Source: Planctomycetaceae bacterium (GTDB lineage Bacteria; Planctomycetota; Planctomycetia; Planctomycetales; Planctomycetaceae). Taken from it: a stretch of DNA of 64,000 nt. This document shows positions 17,850-27,900 of the stretch, in pieces (the first letter of the stretch is position 1; each line of letters starts with the position of its first letter). The stretch covers positions 1 to 64,000 of the forward strand of contig OMIV01000071.1 in the NCBI GenBank assembly GCA_900299185.1, written 5' to 3'. The notes below the pieces were generated by a model. The model saw only the letters and a program-made list of their open reading frames with translations. It was not told where the DNA came from and ran no database searches. Position numbers and translations under genes: made by a program.

Positions 17850-19223
17850 TCAGCCGGACACCATGCCGTCTTCGACATCTGCCGGATCAATTCGCACGAA
17901 CCAGTCGTTGCCGAGCTTGCGAGCTCGTGCCGCGATTGCCGGTTCATCAACGCTTTGAGCTACGTTCTCCAACCGCTTCAACCACACATTCTCACTGGCG
18001 TTGGGGAGCTTCTTGCGAGTCTGCTCCAGGACGCTGCGCACCATCGAATGCTCGTCGTCCAGTCGCTGAAAGAAACCGCGTCCAAACAGCACTCGAGCAT
18101 TCGGCTGACCGGGCATTGCCGACCGTCGTTGCTCGCTATGCAGTTCGACGATCGTGTCCTCGGCATCAGAGTCGTCTTCGTCGGACCGACTGAGAACGAC
18201 ATGCAGACGATTCTGCATCAACTGATCTGCTCGCAACGGAGAGTCGACAAACAACATCTCGAACAGCTCTTGCTCGGCCGTTGGCTCGGTCAACGATTCG
18301 ACCAATGAACCTGATCCGGTCACGACCCAATCGGCCAACAACAACGAGACCGAGTCGACGTGATCCATCGACGTCAGCCATTCGCGCATCTCGGTGACAA
18401 GTCCGTCCCACGTCGCTTGCGAGTTCACCCGAATTTCAAATCGCTCGCGCCGCACCGGAGACGTTGCCACGATCTGATGAGACAACGTGCCCTTCTCGTC
18501 GACTTCCACCAACGTCGCTCCGAGCGGCCCCAGGTCATGCTTCGTGAAAGAGCACGCCGCTCCGGGGCAATGTGCGAGTCGCTCGCCGCGAGTCACCGAC
18601 AAGCGTTTGAATGCGGACGGGACCGCGAGATAGTCGACCGGGAACTCACCGAGCCAATGCTCGATCGTGCGTTTGCCCACGGCGTTCGAAGACAGCGCCG
18701 GAATCACACCCAGATGAAGCGGGCGGCGGCGATTGGATGACGGCACCGACTTGGGAGCAGCGGCGTGCTCGGCATCAAGGTCGTAAGACAAACTCTGCAC
18801 ATCGCAGGCTTCAATGGTCGCGATGACGCGATCGTTACGCAGCACGGTGATCGGCGCGTCTGACAAGGCATCGAACAAGGTAACGTTGTCGGGCAATGCT
18901 CCGAACGTCTTCCACGCGGCCAACGAATCATTGGCGCCGGGCATGATATAGACCGGAATCCCGGCTTCTTGCAGGGAATCGAGCCCATCCAAAATCGCGA
19001 CACGAGTTCGCAGACTGCGATCGCGTTCGTCGAACATCCCTCCAGAGATCAGCAGGAAGTCGACCTCATCTTCGAGGCACGCTTCGATGATGCGCTCGAA
19101 GCTCGTTACCGTCGCGGCAACGGCGATCGCTTTCGCATCTCGGCTGAGCGACGTTAAGTCGCGGAGCTGATGATCGACGAGAATGTCACAGGCATGAAGA
19201 TAGCGCAGAGGCTGCAGTGGCAC
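17850..19223 (-). CDS. YhaO/SbcD-like metallophosphatase-fold protein, metal ligands lost
   Basis: 457 residues with the fold and order of SbcD/YhaO exonucleases, but the metal-binding motifs are altered. DxH is HACDILVD (the histidine is replaced by L15). The GD motif is SGGMFD (G62 in place of D). GNHD is GAND (96-99). The late GHxH motif reads AVPSAF. The surrounding hydrophobic strands (VDFLLIS, IPVYIMPG) are well kept, so this is a preserved but probably nuclease-dead protein, not a decayed gene. It is encoded just upstream of the yhaN-like ATPase and presumably forms its partner, perhaps as a structural or DNA-binding subunit. Residues beyond about 300 correspond to the variable cap and C-terminal region. 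Confidence 0.8.
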   Translation of the reverse strand: MPLQPLRYLHACDILVDHQLRDLTSLSRDAKAIAVAATVTSFERIIEACLEDEVDFLLISGGMFDERDRSLRTRVAILDGLDSLQEAGIPVYIMPGANDSLAAWKTFGALPDNVTLFDALSDAPITVLRNDRVIATIEACDVQSLSYDLDAEHAAAPKSVPSSNRRRPLHLGVIPALSSNAVGKRTIEHWLGEFPVDYLAVPSAFKRLSVTRGERLAHCPGAACSFTKHDLGPLGATLVEVDEKGTLSHQIVATSPVRRERFEIRVNSQATWDGLVTEMREWLTSMDHVDSVSLLLADWVVTGSGSLVESLTEPTAEQELFEMLFVDSPLRADQLMQNRLHVVLSRSDEDDSDAEDTIVELHSEQRRSAMPGQPNARVLFGRGFFQRLDDEHSMVRSVLEQTRKKLPNASENVWLKRLENVAQSVDEPAIAARARKLGNDWFVRIDPADVEDGMVSG

Positions 19224-19441
19224 AGCGACCTCCCTTTCGCGTGTCCCACAAATGCTGGCGAAACGACTTCACCAGCCTCCCAATGGCCGGGCACTGTAGC
19301 CCTGACCTCAAAACGCCAGAAGACCGGTTTCAAGAGGTCTCCAAGTTGTCCCGATCATTCGGGAATGTCGCCCTGAAGGCGCGATAACTCTCAGCTCAAA
19401 AGCACCAGTGAAGTCGCGTCATTCACAAGTTCTTCCCAGGC

Positions 19442-20359
19442 TTAGACCAGCCGCGATTGTTCGACGATGCTGATCAAGTAACTGCCATAGCTGCCATTCT
19501 TCATCGGGGCCGCGAGTCGCAGAACTTGCTCAGCGTCGATGTAGCCAAGACGCCACGCGATCTCCTCGGGACATGCGATTTTGAGTCCCTGCCGAGCTTC
19601 AAGCACGCTGACGAAAGTGCTCGCTTCGACCAAGCTTTCGTGTGTGCCGGTATCGAGCCAGGCGGTACCTCGGCCCCAGACCTCGACCTGCAACTGACCG
19701 CGTTCCAAGTAAGTGCGATTAACGTCTGTAATTTCTAATTCACCGCGCGGCGAAGGCTTGAGCTGCTTCGCGATGTCGACCACTTGCTCGTCATAGAAAT
19801 AGAGCCCCGTCACCGCAAAGTTAGAGCGAGGTAGCTTTGGCTTTTCCTCGATGTGCAGCGCCTTGCCCGTCGCATCTAGTTGCACAACGCCGTAACGCTC
19901 GGGGTCGCGCACGTGATAGGCGAAGACCGTCGCTCCGGTAGATCGCTGATTGGCATCCTGCAAAGTCTTCGACAGATTGTGGCCGTAGAAGATGTTGTCA
20001 CCGAGCACCAAGCTCGACGGCCCGCCAGCAACAAACTTCTCACCAATTAAGAACGCTTGCGCCAGTCCGCCCGGATTCGGTTGCTCGGCATACTCGAACG
20101 ACATACCCCACTGCTGGCCGTCTCCTAGCAAGCGCCGATAAAGCGGCAGATCGTGCGGCGTGCTGATGATCAAGATCTCGCGAATGCCTGCCAGCATCAA
20201 CGTCGACAACGGGTAGTAAACCATCGGCTTGTCATAGACGGGCAAGAGTTGCTTACTCACAACCAGTGTTGCCGGATGCAATCGCGTACCCGAACCGCCC
20301 GCCAAAATGATGCCTTTACGACGCGATGCCGAAGTTGTCGCGGTTTGCGAGTCGTCCAT
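19442..20359 (-). CDS. rfbA: Glucose-1-phosphate thymidylyltransferase
   Basis: 305 residues. It joins glucose-1-phosphate and dTTP to form dTDP-glucose, the first step towards dTDP-rhamnose and related sugars. The nucleotide-binding motif [12 protein letters not shown] is near residue 15, followed by [18 protein letters not shown] and LGDNIFYG, all diagnostic of RfbA/RmlA. The start at 20359 (MDDSQTA) follows AAAGGG and gives the family length; the longer in-frame start at 20440 adds an unrelated 27 residues. The usual partners rfbB, rfbC and rfbD are not in the window. Confidence 0.95.
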   Translation of the reverse strand: MDDSQTATTSASRRKGIILAGGSGTRLHPATLVVSKQLLPVYDKPMVYYPLSTLMLAGIREILIISTPHDLPLYRRLLGDGQQWGMSFEYAEQPNPGGLAQAFLIGEKFVAGGPSSLVLGDNIFYGHNLSKTLQDANQRSTGATVFAYHVRDPERYGVVQLDATGKALHIEEKPKLPRSNFAVTGLYFYDEQVVDIAKQLKPSPRGELEITDVNRTYLERGQLQVEVWGRGTAWLDTGTHESLVEASTFVSVLEARQGLKIACPEEIAWRLGYIDAEQVLRLAAPMKNGSYGSYLISIVEQSRLV

Positions 20360-20449
20360 GAGTTCGCCCTTTCTGCAGACGAGTCCGTTCTGATTCCGAG
20401 CAGCCGCGATCGAGTATCGCTGAGACTGAGTCAGGCTCACTTAACAACA

Positions 20450-20496
20450 TTGCCCTTCACAAGTCCGCTCGCGTCGAGCGATCTCGTGAAGGGCAA
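20450..20496 (-). terminator. Hairpin downstream of the TPR/alpha-CTD gene
   Basis: An 11-bp inverted repeat (20450-20460 with 20486-20496) encloses a second 6-bp hairpin (20466-20471 with 20475-20480). Read on the reverse strand it ends in TGTTGTT. It lies between the end of the TPR/alpha-CTD gene and the start of rfbA, so it probably separates their transcripts. Confidence 0.6.
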
Positions 20497-20589
20497 CACA
20501 GTGATGCCTGCGGCATCTGATTCGGTTTTACGAACGACCGCAAGACGGTTCGCTCAGTTTGAAGGCCGACGAATTCAGCCTGCGAAGGC

Positions 20590-21909
20590 TTAGTCGTTTC
20601 GCAACGAAACGCCCATCTCAGTCAGCCGACCGCGGATTTCATTGAGCGATGTCACGCCGAAGTTACGAATCGACAGCAACTCGTCCGGCGTCTTGTTAAG
20701 CAGCTCGCCGATCAAGTTGATGCCCAGTCGACTCAAGCACTTCCTCGATCGCACCGACAAGTTGAGTTCGGATACCGAGCTATCAAACAGCGATCGTTTC
20801 TCTTCCGGCAGGTCTTCTCGACGCACCACGTTGTTGACGGCCTTCTTGTCGACAACGTTCTCACCGATCGTCAGGCCCTTGCTCTCCAAGATCGTTTTGA
20901 CTTCCTTCAACGAAGTCTCGCCGAAGTTGCGGCTAGCCAGCAGCTCAGGCTCGGAGATTCGCGTCAGATCGCCAACTGTTTTGATTCCCAAACGTTCGAG
21001 ACAGTTTCGGCTGCGGGCCGACAACTCGAAGTCGTTGATAGGAGTATTGAGAACCTGCTCTTGCTCGCGTTCCTGCTTGACCTGCTCTTCGTCGTAGAAC
21101 ATCTGGCCGGTGGCCTCGATGTCCTTGAGATACAACTGAGCCCGAGGATGATTGGAATCAACATCCAAAACTCGTCGGAAACAAAACGCCGCGCAGTCAA
21201 AGCGTTCCATGTCCTCGTACAGCAACCCAAGATTCAACAACGCTTCGATGAAGAACGGAGGACGGGACAAGCAGCGTTCGTAAAGATGAATGGCCTCTTC
21301 ATCGTTGCCGTGTTGAGCATTAATCGCCGCCAAACGGAACAAGGCTGAGGAGTGCTTCGGATCCATGTCGACAGCACGCTCGAAGTACTCGATCGCGCCA
21401 ATGATGTCACCTCGATCGGCTAGTACACAGCCCATCTGATACGAGTACTCAGCTCGCGAAACCGCATTGCGAGAATGAGCCTTCAGCAGCTTTTCAGCTT
21501 CTTCGAGCTTGCCCGACAATCGCGTCTCGCCAGCTTGAGCCAAGACTGCGTCAATCGGGTCGTACCCGTTTTTCTCGGCGTCTTGAAAAGCTTGAAGTGC
21601 AACCGAGTGTTGTCCCAACGAGTGGTATGCGCAACCTCGGTAGAAGTCGGCCCAGCCGTTCTTCTTAACCTTACAGAGGTGCTCAACGGCATCCGTCGGT
21701 CGAGCCAAGCAATACGCAGCAATACCAGCGGCAGCGAGATCTCGCTCCGAGCCCTTGCCACCCAATTTTGCCGTCAACTGCTGATACTGCTGCCGCACTT
21801 CTCGCGGATTCGCCGCGACCGCTTTCAAAAGTTCTGCAACTTCCGCACTTCCAAATGAGCTGCTTTCGAGCAGCAGCTTCGACACGTCCACCGGGGAAGC
21901 AACCAACAT
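20590..21909 (-). CDS. TPR protein with two RNA polymerase alpha-CTD-like modules
   Basis: 439 residues. Residues about 60-270 are tetratricopeptide repeats. Two copies of the helix-hairpin-helix module of the RNA polymerase alpha subunit C-terminal domain follow (about 293-350 and 381-437). Each keeps the core ELxLSxRSRxCLxRLGI...GEL/DL...RNFGxTSLxE. The DNA-contact arginine equivalent to E. coli R265 is present in both copies, N268 in the first, and the serine matching S299 in both; the lysine matching K298 is threonine. It could bind DNA or compete with RNAP at promoters. That is inference; similar proteins appear to be typical of planctomycetes. The ATG at 21909 follows GGAG. rpsR is upstream on the same strand. 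Confidence 0.85.
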   Translation of the reverse strand: MLVASPVDVSKLLLESSSFGSAEVAELLKAVAANPREVRQQYQQLTAKLGGKGSERDLAAAGIAAYCLARPTDAVEHLCKVKKNGWADFYRGCAYHSLGQHSVALQAFQDAEKNGYDPIDAVLAQAGETRLSGKLEEAEKLLKAHSRNAVSRAEYSYQMGCVLADRGDIIGAIEYFERAVDMDPKHSSALFRLAAINAQHGNDEEAIHLYERCLSRPPFFIEALLNLGLLYEDMERFDCAAFCFRRVLDVDSNHPRAQLYLKDIEATGQMFYDEEQVKQEREQEQVLNTPINDFELSARSRNCLERLGIKTVGDLTRISEPELLASRNFGETSLKEVKTILESKGLTIGENVVDKKAVNNVVRREDLPEEKRSLFDSSVSELNLSVRSRKCLSRLGINLIGELLNKTPDELLSIRNFGVTSLNEIRGRLTEMGVSLRND

Positions 21910-22225
21910 TCAACGTTCTCCAAGTACGGAAGCGAACGAGCTATTCCAACTGTGAATGAATCGAGAGATCCGTCCTCGACATCACAGGATGCATGCGCAG
22001 AAAAGAGAGGCTGAAGCAATTCAACAAGAGCGCAAACTAACCGTCGTTTCAACGAACTTTGGCTCGCGGCGAATTGCTATAAGCCACCCAGTCATCTCGA
22101 CAACACCAGCGAATGTGAGCTGGCACAAATCTTTCATCCATCGAGACAACCGGCCCGCGACAACGAGGGCGCGGACCGATGTCTTCGATTCTTCTAAGAG
22201 CTAGCACTCACCTTTCGGCGGTGGC
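21910..22225. other. Intergenic region below rpsR, nothing recognised
   Basis: A 316-bp stretch between rpsR and the TPR/alpha-CTD gene, both on the reverse strand. I see a GC-rich imperfect hairpin around 22148-22182 but no T-tract, and no convincing ORF or RNA. Confidence 0.3.
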
Positions 22226-22510
22226 TCATTCCTCTGGCAGGTATGGCAACAGAGCAATGAATCGAGCGCGGATGACTGCAGTTCGAACGGCTCGGTGCCA
22301 CTTCGCACTCGTGCCAGTACGGCGACGAGGAAGGATGCGAGCGTTGCGATCGATCAAGCCTCGAAGAGTCTTGAGATCTTTGTAATCAACGTAAATCGGA
22401 CGCGGCGACTTCTTGACGCCCTCGGGACAGAAGCGGCAGCTGAGCTTCTTCTTCAACCGAGACTTTTTCTTGCGACGCTTACGAATTTCTGCAGTAGTGA
22501 GACGAGTCAT
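22226..22510 (-). CDS. rpsR: 30S ribosomal protein bS18
   Basis: 94 residues. A lysine-rich N-terminal extension precedes the S18 core: LSCRFC, then [19 protein letters not shown]-like [13 protein letters not shown] and [10 protein letters not shown]. bS18 binds the platform of the small subunit beside bS6. The start at 22510 ([11 protein letters not shown]) has AAGG nearby; a longer in-frame start at 22591 adds 27 unrelated residues. The usual neighbours rpsF and ssb are absent, so the gene stands alone. Confidence 0.93.
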   Translation of the reverse strand: MTRLTTAEIRKRRKKKSRLKKKLSCRFCPEGVKKSPRPIYVDYKDLKTLRGLIDRNARILPRRRTGTSAKWHRAVRTAVIRARFIALLPYLPEE

Positions 22511-22738
22511 TCGCTTACCTTCTGTCTGAGTGCGAGAGATCTGATGGTATTTTTCAGCCGATACGGACAGATGCGTGCGGCTGCAGATCATTCAGGGCGA
22601 ACTTCCACCCCGTTAAAGCGGCGGCATTATTGGGACGCCAATAGTCTCCTGCAACTGAGTCAAAACAGGCTCGCTATTTGACGTTAAGCCCCCAATTCAC
22701 AGCCGAATTGGCCTCAAATCTATTACCTGCATCATCGC

Positions 22739-23995
22739 CTACAAAACTTCGACCACCAAGGCTGTCGCGTTGTCTCGGCCCGACTCGCGGACGGCAGTTC
22801 GGACCAATCGCTCGGCGGGAGTAGAGTCAGTCATCGCATCGCCCGGCTCGCGAATGAGTTCGTCGATGCCTCGATCCCACAGTCCTTCGATGACTCCGTC
22901 CGAGCACAACACGATGCGATCACCGGGCTCGACTTTCAATTCGCCAACTTGAGGATTGATGAATTGATTGCCCGACCCCAGCGCTTGAGCCAAGACGTTC
23001 TTGCGAGGATGGCAGCGGGCTTCGCGTTCGTTGAGTTCGCCTTTGCGGCGCAACCATCCCACGTGCGTATGGTCTTCAGAAATTTGCTGAATCCCCCCGG
23101 CTTTCGGCAGCACATAAATCCGAGTGTCACCGATGTGCCCGAAGTAGAACGTGCCACCGACTCTCCAAACGAGACTCAGTGTGGCTCCCATGTTGTGACC
23201 GCCCGCATAACTCTGACCGAGCACGGTCAGTTGCGAGTGAATCGCCCGGAAGAGATCAACGAGGCACTCCTTAATGCCAGCCGCATAGTGCGTCGGAGAG
23301 ATGCGGAAGCGTCGAGGCAGCAGCCGAGTGATGTTGTCGATCGTGCAACGACTCGCGAACTCACCGGCCTTCTCACCGCCCATGCCGTCACTCACGGCAA
23401 ACACAAAATCGAAGTCGCCCACAGCCGACTCTCCCGCCTTGCTGAGGTACGAGAAGTCGTACATATCGAAGGCGATGGCCAAGAACACGTCTTCGTTATT
23501 GGGTCGAATGCGGCCAATGTCCGTCGTGCCCGACCATCTCAAACGCGATGGCATGGCGACGGCGGGTTGAGCTGCCGTGCTGGGCGAATCGGAAGCCAGT
23601 AAGCGTTCGATGTTGGCTTCGTCATCCAAGATCGTCGCGAACTCAAAGTCGATGATGCAAAAGCGACCGTCTTTGGCTCGATAGGTGATGTTGCGGAGAA
23701 ACGGATCGCCATGACGAACGCCGAATGTTTCGAGTTCATCGAAGAGCGACTTCATCTTTTCGTCGCCCATTTGATCGACACGAGCTCCTGCATTCGAAGT
23801 GACGATCTCCAGCAGTTCGGGGTTGTAGTCGAGCAACCGTGGCACGAAGTCGCAGCCGCGTTTTTCGAGGTAACGTAAGACTCGGACTTCGTTCGTGAAC
23901 CGTTCTTGAGCCTTGTCTCCTCGAAAGGTTTTGTGGACTCGACCGTCATATCCAATCCGCACCAGCGCTCGAGCGGTGTTCTTGGCTTCCAACAT
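22739..23995 (-). CDS. Compact protein kinase-like domain fused to PP2C phosphatase
   Basis: 418 residues. The first about 125 residues look like a minimal kinase: K22 in VHKTF (strand 3 lysine), E36 (helix C), HGDPFLRN (catalytic D97, N102) and IDFEFA (metal-binding D116), close in style to RIO/Bud32/aminoglycoside kinases. From about 150 a PP2C phosphatase follows (NNEDVF, VSDGMGGEKAGE, GDTRIYVL, LCSDGVIEGL, GRDNATALVVE), with its metal-binding aspartates in place. The protein may thus add and remove phosphate. I prefer the ATG at 23995 because AGGAG lies 6 nt before it; the ATG at 24010 overlaps the folK stop (TAATG) and places the Shine-Dalgarno inside the gene. Translational coupling to folK is likely. 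Confidence 0.85.
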   Translation of the reverse strand: MLEAKNTARALVRIGYDGRVHKTFRGDKAQERFTNEVRVLRYLEKRGCDFVPRLLDYNPELLEIVTSNAGARVDQMGDEKMKSLFDELETFGVRHGDPFLRNITYRAKDGRFCIIDFEFATILDDEANIERLLASDSPSTAAQPAVAMPSRLRWSGTTDIGRIRPNNEDVFLAIAFDMYDFSYLSKAGESAVGDFDFVFAVSDGMGGEKAGEFASRCTIDNITRLLPRRFRISPTHYAAGIKECLVDLFRAIHSQLTVLGQSYAGGHNMGATLSLVWRVGGTFYFGHIGDTRIYVLPKAGGIQQISEDHTHVGWLRRKGELNEREARCHPRKNVLAQALGSGNQFINPQVGELKVEPGDRIVLCSDGVIEGLWDRGIDELIREPGDAMTDSTPAERLVRTAVRESGRDNATALVVEVL

Positions 23996-24009
23996 TTCTC
24001 GCTCCTCCA

Positions 24010-24747
24010 TTAGCTCATCGGCTCAAGCTCATCAGTCGCTGCCGTTAAGACATCACGTAAGAATTGTTCCAACTGCGATCCATCGCGATAGGCCACTTGA
24101 AAACGACGACTCTCACTTCGTTGTTGAATCGCCGACTCTGGGTCTGCGTTCTGAAACGAAACCACTGTAATGGCAGCATGCTGAGCCTCGTCCCAAGGGA
24201 CGCATTCAACATCGCCGAACTCTTTGAGTAACCGACTAACCGAATTTCTGTTCGCATCGTTGCCATCAACAGCGATGCGCAATGGTCGCGTCAGCAGTCG
24301 TTCTCGCAACTGCTGAAAGGTCATTTGAAATTGAGGATGACGTACATCCGCCGCGATGTCGCATACGGGATCAAGCACGAAGCGACGATACCAACAATGA
24401 GGATGCGGCACGCTGAGTCTCTCTGTACTCACGACTTGATCTCCGAATGTGATGAGATCCAGATCGAGCGTCCTCGGCCCCCAATGAATCGAACGCACGC
24501 GACCGAGCCGTCGTTCAACGTCTTGCAGACGATCCAGCAACGCCTCGGGCTGTAACGTGGTTTCCAAGGACATTGCCGCATTGAAGAACCGCGCTCCGGC
24601 ATCAACGCCCATCGGGGCTGACTGATAAATTCGACTAAGTCGCAAGTCGCTTGCGGACGCTTCTGAAGACAGCATCTCGGCGGCCTGTCGAAATGTAAGT
24701 GGCACATCGTCCACATTTCCTCCCAGAGCGACCACAGCCAGAGTCAT
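24010..24747 (-). CDS. folK: HPPK (folate synthesis) with C-terminal extension
   Basis: 245 residues. 2-amino-4-hydroxy-6-hydroxymethyldihydropteridine diphosphokinase activates the pterin for folate synthesis. Diagnostic motifs: ALGGN near the N-terminus, RLGRVRSIHWGPRTLDLDL, and the PHPHCWYRRFVLDPV segment. HPPK usually has about 160 residues; here about 85 more follow, with no recognised domain. The ATG at 24747 is at the conserved N-terminus. The stop codon overlaps a possible ATG of the kinase-phosphatase gene downstream. folB and folP are not nearby. Confidence 0.92.
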   Translation of the reverse strand: MTLAVVALGGNVDDVPLTFRQAAEMLSSEASASDLRLSRIYQSAPMGVDAGARFFNAAMSLETTLQPEALLDRLQDVERRLGRVRSIHWGPRTLDLDLITFGDQVVSTERLSVPHPHCWYRRFVLDPVCDIAADVRHPQFQMTFQQLRERLLTRPLRIAVDGNDANRNSVSRLLKEFGDVECVPWDEAQHAAITVVSFQNADPESAIQQRSESRRFQVAYRDGSQLEQFLRDVLTAATDELEPMS

Positions 24748-24954
24748 GACTTCGTTCCTACTTCGAACAGGTGGGGCGAGAGCGCCGCAGTGAGCACGCC
24801 ACGCAAAGCTCATCGAACACAGCGACGACGGTATGTAATCAGTAAGCCAGCATCGTCAGTCGATCGGAGGAGCTGATGGGACTTTGATTGGCTTCATCAC
24901 TCCATTCTGATACCGCATCGGTCGCGAAGTCGAAATCACGAAGGAGTCATCACC

Positions 24955-27900
24955 ATGCTGCGAAGAATCGCCCCACTCATTTTTCTCCAGCTTTGCCTGC
25001 AATTGTCGCTCGCGCATGCCGAAGTCGGGCCGGTGCCGCAGTGGATTCAGCGCATGGATCCCAGCGAGCCGAAGTTCCCGCGCGGGTTAGAGCCTATTCA
25101 ACCACGAGTGCCGATTTCGTCACAGCTCTGGGTGCCGTATTTCGAGAAAACATTCGGCGTCGAACGCTCGCTCAAGTCGGCAACGCTCGAAGTGATGGCG
25201 GATCGAGAAGCGGTTGTTTGGATCGACGACAACGTGCCGGTGTTGAAGCTGAACTCGTTCTCCAATCACTGGGAGCGAGCTGATGTCACCACACAACTCA
25301 AGACCGGTCGACATTGTGTGCGTATCAAGTCGTCAGGGCCGGTCTGTGCGAAGCTGCGAATGGTCGATCAATACGGGCGGCAGCAAATCATCGTCACGGA
25401 TCACTCATGGTATGAAGCCCGCTCCAGTGGCTTTGGGCGCTATACCCATCCGCATCAGACGAACGCGGTGTCGACGCTCGGGCTTGTAGGAATTCTTCCC
25501 TGGGGCGATCCGCTGGGCGAAGAGGTCGACTACAACCAATGGAAGAAGTCAATCAGCACCGGCAAGGCCGAAGAGGCGGCGACGGTGCAAGTCACTCCTG
25601 GCTTTGAAGTGGAGCTCGTCAGGTCCGCTCAGCCGGGTGAGAGTTCATGGATCAGCCTAACGTTCGATCCTGAAGGCCGAGTCATCATCGGTCGCGAAGG
25701 CCGCGATAAGAGGCACGGTCTGTTGCGGCTCACTCTGCCGAAGCAACCCGGCGGCGAGGTGCAGGCCGAGTCGATCGAAGAGACGTTGCTCGAACCACGC
25801 GGACTCGCGTTCTATGGCAAAGATCTCTTCGTGAATGCGAACAACGCGCTCTCATTGGTGAGGCTCCGCGACACCGACAACGACGGTCGCTTCGATGAGC
25901 AGACCGTACTGAAGAAGACTCCCGGCGGAGTGGGGCACGGACGTAACAATCTCTGCTTTGGCCCCGACGGCAAGCTCTACAGCATTCATGGGAACGACGT
26001 GCGTTTGCCCGAGGACTTCAACGCCGCGAAAGACATGCGCGTGCCGTTCATGGCGATCGACCGACTGCGTCCTTGCGAGTGGGATGGCTTTCTGTTTGAT
26101 CGCTCGGCGAAGTTGCCCGCCGGTCATCTCGTAAGGACCGACATCATCGGCTCGCGCTGGGAAGTCGTCGCCGCAGGCTTTCGCAATCCGTATGGCATCG
26201 ACTTCAACGAGGACGGCGAAGCCTTCACGTTCGATGCCGACAACGAAGGCGATATGGGGGCTCCGTGGTATCGCCCGACGCGCATCAATCATGTCGTCGA
26301 AGGCGGCGACTACGGTTGGCGGCAAGGCACGGCGATGCGGCCTTTCTGGTATCCCGACAGCATGCCGTCGACGCTCGTCATCGGCAAAAGCTCGCCGACG
26401 GACATCAAGTTCGGAACGAAGAGCAACTTCCCATCGCGCTATCGGTATTCACTGTTCTTTCTCGATTGGTCCTATGGCCGGATTTATGCGGTGCAACTGG
26501 TGCCACAGGGCGCGAGCTATGTCGGCACGGCGGAAGTGTTCGTCGAAGGCCGACCGCTCAATGTGACCGATCTCGAGTTCGGTCCTGACGGCGCGATGTA
26601 TTTCACGACCGGCGGACGAGGCACGCAGTCGGGACTATATCGCGTGAAGTATGTCGGCCCGGAATCGCTGATCGCTTCGGTTGAAGCTTATACGGCAGAC
26701 CATGCGGAAGAGGCTGCGAAAGCGCGGCAGCGACGACGGCAGCTTGAAAGTCTGACTCCGCAAGTCGGCGATCTTCCTCTCATTGCGAAGGGACTCGACG
26801 ATCGCGACGAGTGGATTCGTCATGCCGCGATGACGGCTTTGATGCGACTCGATCCAACAGCGATCAAGAACTACTCCGACTTCGTTTCGAGCACAGTGAA
26901 GTCCACACGCGGTCGTTTCAGCGCGTTCATGTCGCTCTCTCGGATGCTTCCTCAGGGCGAGCAAGCGACGCTTGCCAAACTGATTTGTGATGAGTGGGAC
27001 AAGCAGATCAAACCGCCAGCGCAACAGTCGCAGCAACCCGCGATGCGACCTTCGTCCGAAGAGCGTCTGCTTGCGATGCGAGCCATGCAGCATTGCTTGC
27101 TGCGCGTCCGCAACGTCGGTCCTGAGTTGAAGTCGCGCGTTATTCGGGTTGCGGACTCGGCGTTAAATGGACACAGCCAAGAAGTCGATCTCTTCGCCTT
27201 TCAGATTCTCGCGCATCTCGATGCCGCTCCCGTTGAGAAAGCGATCGAGCGATTGAAAGCCGCCAATCGTCCGCAGGATCAAGAGCGAGCGCTCGCATGG
27301 CTCTTCGAGTTGCGGAACATCAAGAGCGGCTGGACGCCCGAGTCTCGCAAGGCGTACCTCGCGGCGCTGCGTCATGCGGGCGAGCACTACACCGGCGGGC
27401 GCGAGTTGCCCGTCGTGCTGTATTCGATCGGAGCCGACTTCAAAGCGTCGCTCAGCGAGCAAGAGCGCAAGCAGTTCGCGGACTTGCTCGCAGGCCCGAC
27501 CCCACATGCTCATGGGTCGCTCGTGCCGCAACGACCGCTCGTTAAGGAATGGACTGTCGATGAGCTCGTGCCGTCACTCGCGAAGTTTGAGGTAACTCGC
27601 GAGCGTGTCGAACGCGGGCAGAAAATCTACGAGCAAGCGAACTGCGTGAAGTGCCATCGCCTCGCCGGACGAGGTCAACCGGTTGGCCCTGATCTCAATG
27701 GAGTCAGCGCGCGAATGGGTCGCAAAGATCTGCTCGAGACGATCCTCGTGCCGTCCAAAGTCATTGACGACAAGTACCGCGATACGACGCTGGAATTGAA
27801 GTCCGGCAAGGTCATTACCGGTCGCTTGCTCGGCGGAGACTCGACACGAGTGTTGATCTCGCCAAACCCACTGGCACCGCTCGCCACGATTCCAGTCCTA

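Noticed and set aside
24875-24886. Start-stop mini-ORF (Met-Gly-Leu) after GGAGGAG upstream of the dehydrogenase
   Set aside because: Could be a leader, but three codons are too few to support a claim.
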